64,000 nucleotides of DNA from Enterobacter hormaechei ATCC 49162 (lineage in GTDB: Bacteria > Pseudomonadota > Gammaproteobacteria > Enterobacterales > Enterobacteriaceae). A program made the position numbers and the translations under genes. Location: the NCBI RefSeq assembly GCF_001875655.1, contig NZ_MKEQ01000001.1:2666001-2730000 (forward strand). Reading direction: 5' to 3'. The notes under the pieces were generated by a model that was not told where the DNA came from, ran no database searches, and worked only from the letters and a program-made list of their open reading frames with translations. Below, piece by piece: positions 55,483-64,000 of the stretch; within the stretch, counting starts at the first letter, position 1, and every line of letters begins with the position of its first letter.

Positions 55483-56199
55483 TTATATCAGCGTCGTGAG
55501 GGATGCCAACCGTGAAATTTCCACGTGCGGCAGAAGACGGCTGTCCGGGGTGATCATCAGATCGGCGTTTTCCGGCTTGATCCAGCAGGCCTGCATGCCG
55601 CAGCGGATCGCCCCGGCGACGTCCGTGGTCAGGTCGTCGCCCACGTGCAGGATCTCACCGAGCGGCAAATCGAGTTTTTCCGCCGCCAGATGGTACATAT
55701 CGTTGAACGGCTTCGAGCGACCGTGCGGACCCGCGCGCAATACGAACTGAAAATAGTTCCCCAGACCAAACAGTTCAGGCTGGGCGTTGCCGTTGGTGAT
55801 GGCCACCAGCGGCCACTTTTCGGCGAGCTTTGCCAGCGTGTCGTGGGTCTCCTGCGGCACGTCGATCCGGCTGCGCCATTTGGCAAAGTTTTCCATAGCC
55901 GCTTCGGCTCCGGTGGCCGCATCCTGCGCGCTAAGGCCAGCATTGCGCATCGCCTGCTCAACCGCACGGCGGCGCCATTCGGTCACGTCATGATAAATGT
56001 CCGGTTCGGTTTCCCGCAGGGACTGACGCAGCTTCTGGAAGTCTTTGTTCTGCATCGTTTTCAGCGCAGGATGGTAGTTCTGCACAAACGCCAGCGACTC
56101 CTGCTCGGTACGCAGGATCACGGGACGGTTGTCGTAAAGAGTGTCATCAAGGTCAAACGTCAGGGCTGAGATCTGACCAAGTGGGCGGTAAAAACGCAT
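55483..56199 (-). CDS. yigB: HAD-family phosphatase YigB (riboflavin pathway)
   Basis: 238 aa. HAD motif [12 protein letters not shown] (Asp16, Asp18), motif II AITNGN, motif [15 protein letters not shown]. In E. coli YigB removes phosphate from 5-amino-6-(5-phospho-ribitylamino)uracil in riboflavin synthesis and also acts on FMN. Its start codon overlaps the xerC stop by 1 nt. Last gene of the dapF-yigA-xerC-yigB set. Confidence 0.95.
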   Translation of the reverse strand: MRFYRPLGQISALTFDLDDTLYDNRPVILRTEQESLAFVQNYHPALKTMQNKDFQKLRQSLRETEPDIYHDVTEWRRRAVEQAMRNAGLSAQDAATGAEAAMENFAKWRSRIDVPQETHDTLAKLAEKWPLVAITNGNAQPELFGLGNYFQFVLRAGPHGRSKPFNDMYHLAAEKLDLPLGEILHVGDDLTTDVAGAIRCGMQACWIKPENADLMITPDSRLLPHVEISRLASLTTLI

Positions 56200-57101
56200 T
56201 ATTTCCCCCGTTTGGCGCGTGGATGCGCCGCGTCGTACACCGAGGCAAGGTGTTGGAAGTCTAAGTGGGTATAAATTTGAGTGGTCGACAGATTGGCGTG
56301 GCCAAGTAGCTCCTGTACGCCGCGCAGGTCGCCGCTTGATTCCAGCATGTGCGTCGCAAAGGAGTGGCGCAGCTTGTGCGGGTGAACGTGGCTGTTCAGC
56401 CCCTGTTTAATGCCCCATTCGGCAAAGCGTTTCTGCACGTTACGCGCCGAGATCCGCTTGCCGAGCTTCGATAAAAACAGCGCCTCCTCGTCGGTGCCAA
56501 ACAGCCCGCGCAGGTCCAGCCAGTGCTCAATCCAGGAGACCGCGTTGCGGCCAATCGGCAGGCGGCGCTCTTTGCTGCCTTTGCCCATCACCCACACTTC
56601 ACCTGTTTCCAGGTCGAGATGTTTTACGTCGAGATTGACCAGTTCAGACAGACGCAGCCCGGCACCGTACATCACTTCCAGCATTGCGCGGTCGCGCACG
56701 GCCAGCGGATCGTTAAGATCGATATCCAGCAGGCGGTTTACGTCGTCGACGTCGATATTTTTCGGCAGATGGCGCGGGGCCTTTGGCGTGGCGATACCTT
56801 TTGCCGGGTTGGCTTTCAGGTTGCCCTGGCTGACCAGCCAGTCGAAGAAACTGCGCAGCGCAGAAAGCCGGAGCGCCAGGCTCGCCGGGCTGAGATTTTT
56901 TTTACGGCTACGCACAACAAACCCGCGTACCGTAGCAGCGTCACATTGTTGCCAGCTTTTCAGGCCGATTTCATCGGCAATTTGCATGATGGCATCAAGC
57001 TGACGCTGATAGTTGAGTAGCGTAATGGGGCTGAGCTGGCGCTCAACGCCCAGATAGCGCAGAAAACGGGTGACGTCAGTGGCGAGCAGTCCGTCCGTCA
57101 T
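56199..57101 (-). CDS. xerC: Site-specific tyrosine recombinase XerC
   Basis: 300 aa. N-terminal SAM-like domain and a C-terminal catalytic domain with the full set of residues: Arg150, Lys174, His242, Arg245, His268 and nucleophile Tyr277. With XerD it resolves chromosome dimers at dif. Overlaps yigA by 4 nt (ATGA) and yigB by 1 nt. Confidence 0.98.
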   Translation of the reverse strand: MTDGLLATDVTRFLRYLGVERQLSPITLLNYQRQLDAIMQIADEIGLKSWQQCDAATVRGFVVRSRKKNLSPASLALRLSALRSFFDWLVSQGNLKANPAKGIATPKAPRHLPKNIDVDDVNRLLDIDLNDPLAVRDRAMLEVMYGAGLRLSELVNLDVKHLDLETGEVWVMGKGSKERRLPIGRNAVSWIEHWLDLRGLFGTDEEALFLSKLGKRISARNVQKRFAEWGIKQGLNSHVHPHKLRHSFATHMLESSGDLRGVQELLGHANLSTTQIYTHLDFQHLASVYDAAHPRAKRGK

Positions 57102-57805
57102 ACGCGTTCAATCCAGCGCTCCAGCAGCTCAGGCAGCATCAGGGCGATCTCCTGCAACAGTTGCGTGCCCTGCCCCTGTTCGTAATGATGCGCGTCGCGG
57201 CTGGTAAATAACATCACGCCCAGGTCACCATCGCGCCCCATCAGCGACATTGCCACTGAGCCAATCGCTTTGGCTTCCGGCAGCACCACCAGCAGTTCTG
57301 GCCCGTTAAGCGGCCCCAGATAGTGGTGCTCATGGCCCAGACGCTGAATGCGCAGCGGCTCAAATGCCTGACGGCTCAGCGCCAGATGGGTAAAACCGGA
57401 CGGCGCGCCAATGCGCCAGCGGTCAGGGAACAGACGGATCGTTGCCCCCGCCAGCCCCAGCTCGCGCGCCCAGCGGTGGAAGCGGTTGAGGAACTCGTCG
57501 AGACTGTGTGCGGAAGCCAGACGCGCCTGGAGGTGCAGAAGGCGGTAGAACAGGCTTTCGTTATTGCTGGCCTGCTCCATCAGCAGCGTCATGTTCTCTT
57601 CGAGCTGATGGATGTGGTTGCGCGAGCGCGCCATGTGCCATTCCACCAGCGACACGGTCTCGCGAACCGGATGCGGCACGCGCATCCGTTCGACGACGCG
57701 TGCATTGCGGATAAAAAACTCAGGATTGTGCAGCAGGTAATCCACAACAGCGCTGTCGTCCAGCTCCGTTACGACTTCCCGCAGTTCTTCCCCTGGTTGC
57801 TTCAT
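57098..57805 (-). CDS. yigA: DUF484 (GAF-like) protein YigA
   Basis: 235 aa, DUF484 family, a GAF-like fold ([27 protein letters not shown] near the start, [24 protein letters not shown] near the end). Function unknown; always found beside dapF and xerC. Overlaps dapF by 4 nt and xerC by 4 nt, so it is translationally coupled to both. Confidence 0.94.
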   Translation of the reverse strand: MKQPGEELREVVTELDDSAVVDYLLHNPEFFIRNARVVERMRVPHPVRETVSLVEWHMARSRNHIHQLEENMTLLMEQASNNESLFYRLLHLQARLASAHSLDEFLNRFHRWARELGLAGATIRLFPDRWRIGAPSGFTHLALSRQAFEPLRIQRLGHEHHYLGPLNGPELLVVLPEAKAIGSVAMSLMGRDGDLGVMLFTSRDAHHYEQGQGTQLLQEIALMLPELLERWIERV

Positions 57806-58626
57806 AGATGGATAAACCCGTCATAAACATGTGTCGCCGGGCCAGTCATATACAGTGGATGGCCCGCTCCTTTCCAGGCGATATCGAGACGCCCGCCCGG
57901 TAATTCCACGCGAACCTCTTCTGCCAGTAACCCCTGCGAGATACCGACGGCCACCGCCGCACAGGCGCCGCTTCCGCAGGCCTGGGTTTCGCCCGCGCCG
58001 CGCTCGTACACCCGCAGGCGAATGTGTTCACGCTTCACCACCTGCATAAAGCCGATGTTCGCCCGCTCCGGGAATCGCTCGTGGCTTTCCAGCACCGGGC
58101 CGAGCGTTTCGACCGCCGCGGTTTGCACATCATCCACCTGAATCACGCAGTGCGGGTTTCCCATTGAGACGACGCCGCACAATACTGTCTGCTCGGCGGC
58201 ACGCATAATATAGGTCTTTTCCGCTTTGTTTGCGCGAAACGGCACGGCAGAAGGCTCGAAGTTCGGTTCGCCCATGTTCACGCGTACCAGTTCGTCGTCA
58301 GTGACGCTGAGCACCATCCGGCCATTGGCGGTGCTGACGCGGATATCGCGCTTGTTGGTCAGCCCTTTCAGCCGAACAAAGCGGGCAAAACAGCGTGCGC
58401 CGTTGCCGCACTGGGAAACTTCGCTGCCGTCGGCGTTAAAAATGCGATAGTGAAAGTCCAGGTCAGGATCGTAAGGCGGCTCCACCACCAGTAGCTGGTC
58501 AAACCCCACGCCCACGTGTCGATCCGCCAGACGACGGATCAGTTCCGGGGAGAAAAAGACATTCTGCGTTACCGCGTCGACGACCATAAAGTCGTTGCCA
58601 AGGCCATGCATTTTAGAGAACTGCAT
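57802..58626 (-). CDS. dapF: Diaminopimelate epimerase
   Basis: 274 aa. Converts LL- to meso-diaminopimelate for lysine and peptidoglycan. Two catalytic Cys at family positions, Cys73 (SQCGNGARC) and Cys217 (QACGSGAC). Start: ATG 58626 begins [13 protein letters not shown] as in E. coli, 8 nt after GGAG; an ATG lies immediately before it. 35 bp after lptM on the same strand. Confidence 0.97.
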   Translation of the reverse strand: MQFSKMHGLGNDFMVVDAVTQNVFFSPELIRRLADRHVGVGFDQLLVVEPPYDPDLDFHYRIFNADGSEVSQCGNGARCFARFVRLKGLTNKRDIRVSTANGRMVLSVTDDELVRVNMGEPNFEPSAVPFRANKAEKTYIMRAAEQTVLCGVVSMGNPHCVIQVDDVQTAAVETLGPVLESHERFPERANIGFMQVVKREHIRLRVYERGAGETQACGSGACAAVAVGISQGLLAEEVRVELPGGRLDIAWKGAGHPLYMTGPATHVYDGFIHL

Positions 58627-58661
58627 CATTTGCTCCATTGCGCGGGTACAGAACGTAATTG

Positions 58662-58865
58662 TCAGAGATTGACCTGAGTCGGGCCGCCGTTATTGCCGCG
58701 ATCGTTGGTATCCGGCGTAGATGACTCGATACCACTTTGCACCGGTTTTGTCGGCGGTGGTGCGTTTTTATCCTCTGGCGGGAAGTAAAGTGGTCCCTTC
58801 AGTCCACAGCCGGTCAGGCTAAACAGAGTGACAAGAACGGCAAGCGTTCGGAAGACGTTTTTCAT
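58662..58865 (-). CDS. lptM: Small lipoprotein LptM (YifL)
   Basis: 67 aa. Signal with lipobox LTGC (Cys20), then [11 protein letters not shown], the conserved stretch that inserts into the LptD-LptE barrel and assists LptD disulfide maturation. The C-terminal part is Pro/Asn-rich and variable. Start: ATG 58865 matches the E. coli start MKNVF; the frame extends to 59021 without support. Divergent from cyaY. Confidence 0.95.
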   Translation of the reverse strand: MKNVFRTLAVLVTLFSLTGCGLKGPLYFPPEDKNAPPPTKPVQSGIESSTPDTNDRGNNGGPTQVNL

Positions 58866-58941
58866 GTAGAGGTTGCCCGTAAGTTCAAATCTGTTTCTAT
58901 CATCGCAGGAGAAGACACAAAAGCAAGAGTTTGCCGCTTTC

Positions 58942-58970
58942 CTGCAACGGGAATTATTTAGCGTTATACT
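58942..58970 (+). promoter_or_regulatory. Possible cyaY promoter
   Basis: CTGCAA (58942-58947), 17-bp spacer, TATACT (58965-58970). The -10 box is good and the -35 box weak. It lies 31 bp before the cyaY start codon. Confidence 0.4.
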
Positions 58971-59000
58971 GCCGCCATCACGAAAAACAGGAATAAAACC

Positions 59001-59321
59001 ATGAACGACAGTGAATTTCATCGCCTTGCCGATACCCTGTGGATGACCATCGAAGAGCGTATCGACGACTGGGACGGCGACAGCGATATCGATTGTGAAA
59101 TCAACGGCGGGATCCTGACCTTAAGCTTCGAAAACGGCAGCAAGATTATTATTAACCGTCAGGAGCCGCTTCACCAGGTGTGGCTGGCGGCGAAACAGGG
59201 CGGTTATCACTTTGATCTGAAAGGTGATGAGTGGGTCTGCGATCGCAGCGGCGAAACGTTCTGGGATCTGCTGGAGCAGGCGGCGACGGCGCAGGCGGGC
59301 GAGGCAGTGAGTTTCAGGTAG
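59001..59321 (+). CDS. cyaY: Frataxin-like iron-sulfur assembly regulator CyaY
   Basis: 106 aa, same as E. coli. Acidic N-terminal helix ([22 protein letters not shown]) that binds iron, then beta-strands with [21 protein letters not shown], the family signature. Binds IscS and controls Fe-S cluster synthesis. Convergent with cyaA, with a REP pair between them. Confidence 0.97.
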   Translation: MNDSEFHRLADTLWMTIEERIDDWDGDSDIDCEINGGILTLSFENGSKIIINRQEPLHQVWLAAKQGGYHFDLKGDEWVCDRSGETFWDLLEQAATAQAGEAVSFR

Positions 59322-59328
59322 TTTCGTT

Positions 59329-59404
59329 GCCCGGTGGCGGCTACGCCTTACCGGGCCTACAACGGCTCTAACCGTAGGCCGGGTAAGCGTTAGCACCACC
59401 CGGC
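59329..59404. repeat. Pair of inverted REP units (BIME) between cyaY and cyaA
   Basis: First REP 59329-59360 (GCCCGGTGGCGGCTACGCC... to GGGCCTAC) and an inverted second REP 59374-59404 (GTAGGCCGGGTAAGCG... to CCCGGC), joined by a 13-nt linker. Classic E. coli-type bacterial interspersed mosaic element between convergent genes. Confidence 0.9.
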
Positions 59405-59412
59405 GAAAAGCC

Positions 59413-61956
59413 TCAGGAGAAATACTGCTGCAACAGCGGCGCGGTATCCTGGTTAGCAGGCGCCACAGGGGTAATCGCCTGCGTACGGAACGGGATCACC
59501 TGCGCTCGCCCATCTACGTTCACTATCTGGTAGAACTGCGGCAGGTTGAAGTTGATAAAGCTTGAGCCGTAGGTAAAGCGATCGTGCGAGGACGAATAGA
59601 AGCGGCTGACGTCGCGTACCAGCTCCTCTTTACTGCCCTCACAGTGGTGATACACCTCGGCGCGGTTAGTTTCATCCAGAATGTAGATGTTAAACCCGGC
59701 GTTATCGCCCGACTCTTCGAAGAAGAACTGAATAATCCCTTCACTCGCAAAGCCATCCACTACCTGCGGCAGTTTGACGTGGTTGGTTTCCACCTGAACG
59801 GACAGGCCATGCAGTTTGTTGTGTGAAATCGCGCCGTAGAATTCAATGGCGTTTTCCAGTTTTTGTACCGACACATTCAGGCGCTCAAAGAACAGGCCCC
59901 AGGTCTGCCCGGAGACGCGCAGCGCTTTAAAGCGCCCGGTTTCCTGACGGGTGCTGGAGAGACGCAGTTCGATGCACTCAGACACCAGCTGCTGCACGCG
60001 GGTACGAATCAGGCCGCGCAGGTGCTGGCTGTAGCAGAACACCTCCACGCTGTCCGGCGGCGCGGCGTCCTGGTGCATCTTGCCGAGGATCGTTTTCAGC
60101 GCCTCGATCATCGCCTGCTCGCCGTTAAAGTGCAGGGTACGCACTTCGTTCCACGAGTTGCGGTACAGCAGGTCAACGCTGCCCACCAGGCAGTTTTGCT
60201 GCTCACCGAAGCTAAAGACGTCCAGCTTGCGGAAGTCAAAATGGACCACCTGATTGCGGAAGGCCGCCGTCGGGTCGTATTCCAGGTTGACGATGATCGC
60301 CAGATGGCGAATCTCACACGGGCTGTAGAGCGCTTTTGGCGTTGGCGCAGGCAGACGCAGCGGGAAGTGGTGCGAGACATCCGCCACCATCTCCTGCAAC
60401 TTGGCTAAATCGACCACCTCGTTGCCTTTGATAAACAACCGGGTGCGTGAGGTAAGAAGACCGTTAAACCACGCCCAGGCCACCAGCTTGTTCAGATAGC
60501 GGTTATATTCCAGCGGCTGATGGCTGATGATCGAATCCATGCTTGGCGCGCGGTTGTACAGATACCACCCGGTGCGGTTTGCACGGCCCGGCGGCACGTA
60601 GATAAAGGTCAGATTCGGTTCAGACAGGTCTGGCGAAATCTGCGGGTTCACCAGGGTCACTTTGCCCGGCAGCGCTTCAAAGGCAGCGTACAGTTTACGG
60701 GTCAGCACCCCGATATCCTGTGGGCTGGCCGAAACGCTGAGATTGTTACGACGCGCAAAGCGGATCAGGTTACGGTAGCTCTGCATCATCGCATCGAGCA
60801 GCTCGTTGTGCGCCTCACGCACCTGATCGATCTTCCAGTTGGCGCGGTTGTCGAGCATGGCGAGACGCTCTTCGTCCCATCCCCACTCTTTGACTAACTG
60901 GCTAACCACTTCACGACGCCAGCCCACGCAGGCGCGTTCGCGGCTCAGTTTTTCACAGACTTTGAGATAGAAACATCGACGCACCAGGTCAAGACGCGTG
61001 GCGTCCTCAATGGCTGTCAGGTATTCGGTAACGCGTTCCAGCATCATGCAGTAGGCATCAAGCCCGTAGGAGACGATCTCCCCGTCGTGCAGGCGCTGTT
61101 TAATATCTTTTGCCAGCAGGCGCGGCGTAGGGTATTCCCAGGAGTAGGCTTCCAGCAGCAGGGTTTTCAGCACCGCTTTGTACGGGGAATCAATGCTCTT
61201 GTACAGCTGCCAGAGGCTTGCGCCAAAGTACTCTTCGGCGGACAGGGAGCTTAAGCCGCCCAGGTCCAGCCACTCGTTTGGCGTCAGAACGCCCTGCGAG
61301 TAAAGCGACATGACGTAATCGTCATAATTCTCTTCTTCATCGCACGGCACCATATTCCACAGAATACGCTTCCCGGCCAGGCGAACGGCAGTACGGTAAA
61401 ACTCATCCAGCAACAGAATGTGCTGAGTCGAGCCGCAGTCTTCACCACCCAGACTGCCGCTTTCGTTATGGCGGAAACGGTTTTCATCAATCAGGAAGAA
61501 ACTCACTTCCACACCAAGCGATGCCGCCCAGCTCTCCAGCAGGCTGCATTTACGCTGCAACAGCTGGCGCTCTTCATTGTCGAGCCAGGACTGATGGCAG
61601 ACCCAGATATCCAGGTCAGAAGAACAGCTCTGCCCTACCGATGAGGTGCTCCCCATCGAGTAAACCCCGGTAATCGGCAGCTCACCTTTCGGCGAGACCT
61701 GCGGCGGCATACCCCGGTAGAGTTCAAGTTCAGTCAGATAATGCTGTTGGGTTTCATCAGGCGTGAAGAGGCAAATGCCCTGGGGAACGTTACCATCGAG
61801 GTAACCCGGCATTAGCGGATGGTGATAGTGCAACAATGTCGGCAGTAGACTGTATACCTGCTGGAAAGCAGGGCCCATGGCAGCAAGCGCGCGATCGACA
61901 CGCAATTGATTGATGGCATCCAGTCTCTGTTTCAGAGTCTCAATATAGAGGTACAA
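59413..61956 (-). CDS. cyaA: Class I adenylate cyclase
   Basis: 847 aa. Makes cAMP. N-terminal catalytic half with the nucleotidyltransferase motif [19 protein letters not shown] (two metal-binding Asp) and a C-terminal regulatory half answering to the glucose PTS. Start: TTG at 61956, followed by [12 protein letters not shown], exactly the unusual TTG start known for E. coli cyaA, which keeps translation low. The frame opens further at 62004. A CRP site lies about 140-157 bp upstream. Confidence 0.97.
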   Translation of the reverse strand: MYLYIETLKQRLDAINQLRVDRALAAMGPAFQQVYSLLPTLLHYHHPLMPGYLDGNVPQGICLFTPDETQQHYLTELELYRGMPPQVSPKGELPITGVYSMGSTSSVGQSCSSDLDIWVCHQSWLDNEERQLLQRKCSLLESWAASLGVEVSFFLIDENRFRHNESGSLGGEDCGSTQHILLLDEFYRTAVRLAGKRILWNMVPCDEEENYDDYVMSLYSQGVLTPNEWLDLGGLSSLSAEEYFGASLWQLYKSIDSPYKAVLKTLLLEAYSWEYPTPRLLAKDIKQRLHDGEIVSYGLDAYCMMLERVTEYLTAIEDATRLDLVRRCFYLKVCEKLSRERACVGWRREVVSQLVKEWGWDEERLAMLDNRANWKIDQVREAHNELLDAMMQSYRNLIRFARRNNLSVSASPQDIGVLTRKLYAAFEALPGKVTLVNPQISPDLSEPNLTFIYVPPGRANRTGWYLYNRAPSMDSIISHQPLEYNRYLNKLVAWAWFNGLLTSRTRLFIKGNEVVDLAKLQEMVADVSHHFPLRLPAPTPKALYSPCEIRHLAIIVNLEYDPTAAFRNQVVHFDFRKLDVFSFGEQQNCLVGSVDLLYRNSWNEVRTLHFNGEQAMIEALKTILGKMHQDAAPPDSVEVFCYSQHLRGLIRTRVQQLVSECIELRLSSTRQETGRFKALRVSGQTWGLFFERLNVSVQKLENAIEFYGAISHNKLHGLSVQVETNHVKLPQVVDGFASEGIIQFFFEESGDNAGFNIYILDETNRAEVYHHCEGSKEELVRDVSRFYSSSHDRFTYGSSFINFNLPQFYQIVNVDGRAQVIPFRTQAITPVAPANQDTAPLLQQYFS

Positions 61957-62306
61957 GACGTATCGCCTGATGTTTCCGGGTGTCGCATGCCAGTCAGAAC
62001 ACAAAAAGCAGCGGACCCGCAGTATTTCAAAAAGATAACCGTTACCCTTTTTCGCCTTTTGCTTTTCTGGTGGTACAGACGAAAAAATGGTCTAAAACGT
62101 GATCAATTTAACACCTTGCCGGTTGACCGTAAAGAAAGATGCGCTACATACAAGTGTAGCACCGTTCTGTACATGTAAATTCCTGAATACGGCGATGGCT
62201 GACGAGTACGCCGCCCTGTCCCTCTCACGCTTCATCAACCGTAAAACTGCCATCCGAGTGTCAACAATGTTAGGATGGTTAGCGATTGATAATGACGGTA
62301 ACAAGC
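61957..62306. other. Divergent regulatory region cyaA/hemC
   Basis: 350 bp without a gene. It holds the CRP site at 62098-62113 and, at 62143-62160, a small perfect inverted repeat GCTACA-TACAAG-TGTAGC whose role is unclear. Promoters for leftward cyaA and rightward hemCD are expected here, but I do not call exact hexamers. Confidence 0.6.
62098..62113. promoter_or_regulatory. CRP site of the cyaA promoter
   Basis: On the minus strand TGTTA-AATTGA-TCACG, followed by TTTTAG. It is the same sequence as I remember for the E. coli cyaA P2 CRP site, where CRP-cAMP represses cyaA. Confidence 0.82.
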
Positions 62307-63248
62307 ATGTTAGACAATGTTTTGAGAATTGCCACACGCCAAAGTCCTCTTGCGCTCTGGCAGGCACATTATGTTAAGCAGCGCCTGGAAGCCTGCCACA
62401 CCGGATTGCGCGTTGAGCTGGTGCCAATGGTCACGCGTGGCGATGTCATTCTTGATACGCCGCTGGCCAAAGTGGGCGGAAAGGGTCTGTTTGTCAAAGA
62501 GCTGGAACTGGCATTGCTTGAGAACCGCGCCGATATCGCCGTGCATTCGATGAAGGATGTGCCCGTTGAGTTCCCGGAAGGGCTGGGGCTGGTGACCATC
62601 TGCGAGCGCGAGGATCCGCGCGATGCGTTTGTCTCTAATCGCTATGACTCGCTCGATGCGTTGCCAGCAGGCAGCGTGGTTGGCACGTCCAGTTTACGCC
62701 GCCAGTGTCAGCTGGCTGAACGTCGCCCGGATCTGGTGATTCGTTCGCTGCGCGGGAACGTCGGTACACGCCTTGGCAAGCTGGATAACGGCGATTACGA
62801 TGCCATTATTCTTGCGGTTGCGGGCCTGAAACGCCTGGGACTGGAAGAGCGCATCCGCGTGGCGTTGCCGCCGGAGCTGTCGCTGCCCGCCGTCGGTCAG
62901 GGTGCCGTTGGCATTGAGTGTCGTCTGGATGATGCGCGCACTCAGGCACTGCTGGCACCGCTGAATCATGACGATACCGCCGTTCGCGTAAAAGCCGAGC
63001 GTGCGATGAATACTCGCCTCGAAGGAGGCTGTCAGGTGCCAATTGGCAGCTATGCTGAATTAACTGGCGATGAGCTGTGGCTGCGTGCGCTGGTTGGCGC
63101 GCCGGACGGCTCGCAGATGGTGCGCGGTGAACGTCGCGGCAAGCCGCAAGATGCCGAGGCGCTTGGCGTATCGCTGGCGGAAGAGCTGCTGAATAACGGC
63201 GCGCGTGAAATTCTGGCCGAGGTCTATAACGGAGAGCCCCCTGCATGA
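62307..63248 (+). CDS. hemC: Hydroxymethylbilane synthase (porphobilinogen deaminase)
   Basis: 313 aa. Joins four porphobilinogens to hydroxymethylbilane. The dipyrromethane cofactor Cys242 is in EGGCQVPIG; catalytic Asp84 in SMKDVP; substrate-binding Arg in SSLRRQCQL. Start: ATG 62307 gives [12 protein letters not shown] as in E. coli; ribosome site weak. An ATG at 62286 is in frame. Overlaps hemD by 4 nt. Confidence 0.97.
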   Translation: MLDNVLRIATRQSPLALWQAHYVKQRLEACHTGLRVELVPMVTRGDVILDTPLAKVGGKGLFVKELELALLENRADIAVHSMKDVPVEFPEGLGLVTICEREDPRDAFVSNRYDSLDALPAGSVVGTSSLRRQCQLAERRPDLVIRSLRGNVGTRLGKLDNGDYDAIILAVAGLKRLGLEERIRVALPPELSLPAVGQGAVGIECRLDDARTQALLAPLNHDDTAVRVKAERAMNTRLEGGCQVPIGSYAELTGDELWLRALVGAPDGSQMVRGERRGKPQDAEALGVSLAEELLNNGAREILAEVYNGEPPA

Positions 63249-63985
63249 GCATACTTGTCACCCGCCCTTCTCCCGCAGGAGAGCAGTTAGTGAGCAGTCT
63301 GCGCGCACTGGGGCAGGTGGCCTGGAGTTTTCCACTGATTGAATTCTCCCCCGGTCGCGAGCTGCCTACGCTCGCTGACCAGATGCGTCTCTTGCAGGAA
63401 GGCGATCTGCTCTTTGCGCTGTCGCAGCATGCCGTGGAGTTTGCCCATGCGCAGCTGCAACAACAGGGCGTTACCTGGCCTCACGCCCCCCGCTATTTCG
63501 CCATCGGGCGCACCACGGCGCTGGCCTTACATACCGCGAGCGGAATCGATGTTCGTTACCCGTTAGATCGGGAAATCAGCGAAGTCTTGCTACAATTACC
63601 TGAATTACAAACTATTGCCGGAAAGCGTGCGCTCATTTTGCGCGGCAACGGTGGCCGTGAATTGCTGGGCGAAACGCTGCGGGAACGCGGCGCTGACGTG
63701 ACGTTTGTGGAGTGTTATCAGCGCTGTGCGAAACACTACGATGGTGCGGAAGAGGCCATGCGCTGGCACGCGCGCGGCATTAATACGCTGGTGGTCACCA
63801 GCGGTGAAATGTTACAACAGCTTTGGTCGCTGATACCGCTCTGGTATCGCGAAAACTGGTTACTCCGCTGTCGGCTGCTGGTCGTCAGCGAGCGTCTGGC
63901 GAACCACGCCCGGGAACTGGGCTGGCAGGATATTCGGATCGCTGATAACGCCGACAACGATGCGCTGCTGCGCGCATTACAATAA
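63245..63985 (+). CDS. hemD: Uroporphyrinogen-III synthase
   Basis: 246 aa. Closes hydroxymethylbilane to uroporphyrinogen III with inversion of ring D. Two-lobed fold; family landmarks [14 protein letters not shown], the YxPLDREIS-like stretch and [12 protein letters not shown] with the conserved Ser/Gly. Same length as E. coli HemD. Coupled to hemC by ATGA. hemX would follow beyond the window end. Confidence 0.96.
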   Translation: MSILVTRPSPAGEQLVSSLRALGQVAWSFPLIEFSPGRELPTLADQMRLLQEGDLLFALSQHAVEFAHAQLQQQGVTWPHAPRYFAIGRTTALALHTASGIDVRYPLDREISEVLLQLPELQTIAGKRALILRGNGGRELLGETLRERGADVTFVECYQRCAKHYDGAEEAMRWHARGINTLVVTSGEMLQQLWSLIPLWYRENWLLRCRLLVVSERLANHARELGWQDIRIADNADNDALLRALQ

Positions 63986-64000
63986 CTCTCAAATGGGAAG

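Overview
The window is chromosomal DNA of a member of the Enterobacteriaceae. Gene order and protein sequences are very close to E. coli, but the extra loci (a 2-ketogluconate cluster, an lpf-type fimbrial operon, moderately high GC) point to the Enterobacter / Lelliottia / Leclercia / Klebsiella side of the family. Genus is an inference. There is no rRNA, tRNA, CRISPR array, transposase or prophage gene in it. Identifications rest on recognising sequences from memory and on visible motifs; no database search was run.

Layout. (1) 1-3002: the start of an lpf-type chaperone-usher fimbrial operon on the minus strand (usher cut by the window edge, chaperone, major pilin). (2) 3346-9609: the yhjX-yhjY-tag-yiaC-bisC-yiaD block known from E. 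coli, with a clear YpdB-type tandem operator upstream of yhjX and a YhjY that appears to lack about 50 residues of its barrel. (3) 9789-14962: a 2-ketogluconate module (LacI-type repressor, isomerase/epimerase, kinase, MFS importer) placed so that the reductase gene ghrB is its last gene; a perfect 16-bp palindrome lies between repressor and operon. (4) 15021-18462: cspA with its conserved cold-shock leader, yiaF, yiaG and an ABC-F ATPase gene. Here the order departs from E. coli K-12, because fre follows directly. (5) 18680-30544: fre, ubiD, rfaH, tatABCD, ubiEJB, rmuC, udp, ysgA, in E. coli order. (6) 30586-39938: a 9.4-kb sugar locus inserted between ysgA and metE. It has two divergent arms sharing an operator region: lipoprotein binding protein, two permeases, GH13 and GH130 enzymes on one side; LacI-type regulator, phosphomannomutase-like enzyme and ABC ATPase on the other. 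(7) 39971-63985: metE, metR, bioP, yigL, pldB, rhtB, rhtC, recQ, pldA, yigI, rarD, corA, uvrD, yigB, xerC, yigA, dapF, lptM, cyaY, cyaA, hemC, hemD, again in E. coli order.

How the genes work together. The most interesting unit is the locus in (6). A GH130 phosphorylase would release alpha-mannose 1-phosphate from a beta-mannoside, and the neighbouring mutase would turn it into mannose 6-phosphate. The GH13 enzyme would remove an alpha-glucosyl unit. Both enzymes lack signal peptides, so an intact oligosaccharide is probably imported by the ABC system and broken down in the cytoplasm. The exact substrate cannot be read from the sequence. The kgu module couples import, phosphorylation and reduction of ketogluconates. 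The remaining genes are housekeeping: protein export (Tat), ubiquinone and haem synthesis, methionine synthesis, DNA repair, cAMP synthesis and Mg uptake.

Regulatory sites that can be read directly include a LexA box (uvrD), MetJ and MetR boxes (metE/metR), CRP sites (udp, cyaA), the cspA promoter and leader, a corA leader ORF, two sugar-regulator operators, and several strong intrinsic terminators and REP-type repeats.
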